64,000 nt of DNA from an uncultured Tenacibaculum sp. (GTDB lineage: Bacteria; Bacteroidota; Bacteroidia; Flavobacteriales; Flavobacteriaceae): positions 83,891 through 147,890 of the forward strand of contig CANLMR010000007.1 in assembly GCA_947492185.1 (NCBI GenBank). The letters are read 5' to 3'. Both the position numbers and the translations under genes were made by a program. Positions 61,913 through 64,000 of this stretch are shown here, one piece after another; positions within the stretch are counted from its first letter, which is position 1, and every line of letters starts with the position of its first letter. The notes under the pieces were generated by a model that was not told the origin of the DNA, did no database searches, and saw only the letters and a list, made by a program, of their open reading frames with translations.

Positions 61913-63901
61913 CTATAATTGTTTTTTAAGAATTTCAATTTCATCTCTAAACAGAGCAGCAGCCATAAAATCTAGGCTTTTAGCAGCTTCTTCCATTTGT
62001 TTTCTTTTCTCTCTAATACGTTTTTCTATTTCAGGTCTAGGTAAGAATTCTAAGTCTTGCTCTGCCACTTTTTTAGTTGCATTATCATAATGATAAGAAG
62101 CAATATTGTTCTTGGCTAATGTGTTATCAATTTTTTTATTAATCTGTTTAGGAGTGATATTGAATTTAGTATTGTAGTTGATTTGCTTTTCTCTTCGTCG
62201 AGTAGTTTCGTCAATAGTTAACTGCATACTATTGGTAATTTTATCGGCATACATAATGGCTTTACCATTTACATTTCTTGCAGCTCTACCAACTGTTTGT
62301 GTTAATGATCTATGAGATCTAAGAAAACCTTCTTTATCAGCATCTAAAATAGCAACTAAAGATACTTCGGGTAAATCTAAACCTTCTCTAAGTAAATTTA
62401 CACCAATAAGAACATCAAATATCCCTTTACGTAAATCTTGCATTATCTCCACTCGCTCTAAAGTGTCTACGTCAGAATGAATATATCTACATCGTATTTG
62501 AATTCGAGTTAAATATTTGGCTAATTCCTCAGCCATTCTTTTGGTCAATGTTGTAACTAATGTTCGCTCATCCTTTTCAACCCTAATATGAATTTCTTCA
62601 ATTAAATCATCAATTTGATTTAAACTTGGACGTACTTCAATTTCAGGATCTAATAATCCAGTAGGTCGAATAACTTGTTCTACAAAAACACCTTCTGTTT
62701 TTTGTAATTCATAATCGGCAGGTGTTGCAGAAACATAAATTACTTGATTTTGTAAAACTTCAAATTCTTCAAATTTTAAAGGTCTATTATCCATAGCAGC
62801 TGGTAATCTAAAGCCATACTCTACTAAGTTTTCCTTTCTACTTCTATCTCCTCCATACATGGCATGAACTTGTGGAACAGTTACATGGCTTTCATCGATA
62901 ACCATTAAATAATCATCAGGAAAATAATCTAATAAACAGAAGGGACGAGTTCCAGCTTCTCTACCATCTAAATAACGAGAATAATTTTCTATTCCAGAAC
63001 AATATCCCAATTCACGAATCATTTCTAAATCAAACTCAGTTCGTTCTTTTAATCTTTTAGATTCTAAATGTTTTCCAATTTCAGAGAAATAATCACATTG
63101 TTTTACTAAATCATCTTGTATTTTATGAATTGCATTTTGAAGGATATCAGGAGAAGTAACAAATAAATTAGCTGGATAAATATTTAAATGTTCAAACTCT
63201 TCAATAATTTGATTGCTTTCTAAATTAAAGGATTCAATTTCCTCAATTTCATCCCCGAAAAAGTGTACTTTATATCCGTTTTCTCCATAGGAAGGATAAA
63301 TAGTAACAACATCTCCTTTTACCTTAAAAGTTCCGCTTTTAATTTCAACTTCAGTTCTAGCATATAAACTAGTTACTAATTGATGTAGAAATTTAGTTCT
63401 TGAAATTTGTTGACCAACTTCAATCTCAATTACATTCTTTTTGAATTCAATAGGATTTCCAATACCATATAAACAGGAAACAGAAGCAACTACTAGTACA
63501 TCTCTTCTCCCTGATAAAAGGGAAGAGGAAGTACTAATTCGAAGTCGTTCAATTTCATCATTAATAGATAAATCTTTTTCAATGTAAGTTCCAGTTACAG
63601 GAATGTATGCTTCAGGTTGATAATAGTCATAGTAAGAAACAAAATATTCGACAGCATTGTTCGGAAAGAATTGTTTGAATTCTGAATATAATTGAGCTGC
63701 TAACGTTTTGTTGTGAGCCAAAACCAATGTTGGTCTATTCACTTCAGCAACTACATTTGCGACACTAAAAGTCTTACCAGAACCAGTAACTCCGAGCAAA
63801 GTTTGATACTTTTCGCTAGTGTTTATTCCTTCAACTAATTGTTTAATTGCTTGGGGTTGATCACCAGTAGGTTGAAAATCTGAAACTAATTGAAAATCCA
63901 T
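61913..63901 (-). CDS. uvrB: excinuclease ABC subunit B
   Basis: UvrB is the DNA helicase-like core of nucleotide-excision repair, loaded by UvrA and nicking with UvrC. The 662 residues show FQPTGDQPQAIKQL, GVTGSGKTF (Walker A), SYYDYYQPEAYIP (beta-hairpin clamp), VIDESHVTVPQ (DEAD-type motif II), and VLIGVNLLREGLDLPEVSLVAILDADKEGFLRS with TVGRAARN (motifs V-VI). The C-terminal UVR motif is MEEAAKSLDFMAAALFRDEIEILKK. A TATTTTTG -7 ends 4 nt before the ATG, so the mRNA may be leaderless. Confidence 0.97.
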   Translation of the reverse strand: MDFQLVSDFQPTGDQPQAIKQLVEGINTSEKYQTLLGVTGSGKTFSVANVVAEVNRPTLVLAHNKTLAAQLYSEFKQFFPNNAVEYFVSYYDYYQPEAYIPVTGTYIEKDLSINDEIERLRISTSSSLLSGRRDVLVVASVSCLYGIGNPIEFKKNVIEIEVGQQISRTKFLHQLVTSLYARTEVEIKSGTFKVKGDVVTIYPSYGENGYKVHFFGDEIEEIESFNLESNQIIEEFEHLNIYPANLFVTSPDILQNAIHKIQDDLVKQCDYFSEIGKHLESKRLKERTEFDLEMIRELGYCSGIENYSRYLDGREAGTRPFCLLDYFPDDYLMVIDESHVTVPQVHAMYGGDRSRKENLVEYGFRLPAAMDNRPLKFEEFEVLQNQVIYVSATPADYELQKTEGVFVEQVIRPTGLLDPEIEVRPSLNQIDDLIEEIHIRVEKDERTLVTTLTKRMAEELAKYLTRIQIRCRYIHSDVDTLERVEIMQDLRKGIFDVLIGVNLLREGLDLPEVSLVAILDADKEGFLRSHRSLTQTVGRAARNVNGKAIMYADKITNSMQLTIDETTRRREKQINYNTKFNITPKQINKKIDNTLAKNNIASYHYDNATKKVAEQDLEFLPRPEIEKRIREKRKQMEEAAKSLDFMAAALFRDEIEILKKQL

Positions 63902-63905
63902 TACA

Positions 63906-63913
63906 CAAAAATA
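63906..63913 (-). promoter_or_regulatory. uvrB -7 element (TATTTTTG), possible leaderless start
   Basis: On the minus strand TATTTTTG ends 4 nt before the uvrB ATG. No -33 TTG is visible at the usual spacing. Transcription starting about 6 nt downstream would begin at the start codon. Confidence 0.45.
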
Positions 63914-63924
63914 AGGATACTTAT

Positions 63925-64000
63925 TTACTTTCTCAGTAGAGAGAAGTTACCTTTTCTTGTTATTTGGTTTCCGTTTCTGTCTGTTAGTTCAATATTAAAC
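63925..64000 (-). CDS. 3' end of a gene entering from the right edge
   Basis: On the minus strand the last 25 codons of a reading frame are visible, ending NGNQITRKGNFSLLRK followed by TAA at 63927-63925. The preceding residues FNIELTDR are compatible with a beta-rich secreted or surface protein. I do not recognise it. The stop is 23 nt before the uvrB ATG, so uvrB may be read with it or from its own -7 element. Confidence 0.55.
   Translation of the reverse strand, partial: FNIELTDRNGNQITRKGNFSLLRK

Noticed and set aside
1..64000. Mobile element, prophage or defence island
   Set aside because: No transposase, integrase, phage structural gene, restriction enzyme or toxin-antitoxin pair was recognised, and the genes are mainly core metabolism.

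Overview
The window looks like chromosomal DNA from a member of the Flavobacteriaceae (phylum Bacteroidetes), probably marine. The evidence is strong A+T bias, no purine-rich Shine-Dalgarno tracts before genes, -7 elements of the TAnnTTTG type (clearest at 34848-34855, 777-784 and 21334-21341), and families typical of the group: DUF5916 proteins, DUF4295 beside bL28 and bL33, TIGR02757, an AraC regulator with a membrane-spanning N-terminus, and many secreted proteins ending their signal peptide in SQ or AQ. I cannot name the genus from sequence alone. I see no insertion sequence, prophage, integrase, CRISPR array or rRNA.

Layout. 1-2.2 kb: pdxH, sixA and a Ppx/GppA phosphatase. 2.3-4.4 kb: an OmpA-family protein with two long arrays of about 23-residue repeats. 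4.5-6.0 kb: an orphan ParA-type ATPase and tRNA-Ser(UGA). 6.2-12.5 kb: aroC, a radical SAM protein, a membrane AraC regulator, an NTF2-like protein and a DUF5916 protein. 12.5-17.8 kb (minus strand): pdhC and pdhA, a secreted protein, a VanX-like dipeptidase and a bestrophin. 17.9-21.4 kb (minus strand): a self-contained operon DUF4870 - padR - pspC - DUF4440 with a promoter, a dyad operator and a terminator. 21.5-26.3 kb: a DUF4442 protein, an AIM24-like protein, a TlpA-like lipoprotein, an SDR and a HAD phosphatase. 26.3-31.3 kb: a transaldolase and menaquinone genes (menD, menB) enclosing a compact S1/winged-helix protein and a serine-less esterase-fold protein. 31.4-36.6 kb: purU, an FAH-family protein, a tandem pair of small membrane proteins, cinA, rpmB-rpmG-DUF4295 and ftsY. 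36.7-46.9 kb: an amidase lipoprotein, secreted unknowns, an M48 protease, rimO, a DUF4386 protein, a four-repeat secreted protein, a diphthine-ammonia-ligase-like protein and a LOV-like PAS protein without the photoactive cysteine. 46.9-56.4 kb (minus strand): M14 peptidase, TIGR02757, CPBP protease, S10 peptidase, DUF3667, a LolD-like ATPase and a second DUF5916 protein. 56.6-64 kb: sucC, a duplicated pair of small secreted proteins with matching promoter/palindrome architecture, an L-domain-like lipoprotein, an outer-membrane barrel and uvrB.

Most of the window is core metabolism and cell-envelope housekeeping: central carbon (pdhA/C, sucC, transaldolase), respiration (menD/menB), aromatic and one-carbon metabolism (aroC, purU), translation (rpmB, rpmG, DUF4295, rimO, ftsY, tRNA-Ser) and repair (uvrB). 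No single novel multigene system stands out. The best leads are the OmpA repeat protein, the PadR operator/operon, the twin secreted proteins with shared operator-like palindromes, the orphan extended ParA, the esterase fold without its nucleophile, and the LOV-like PAS domain without its cysteine.
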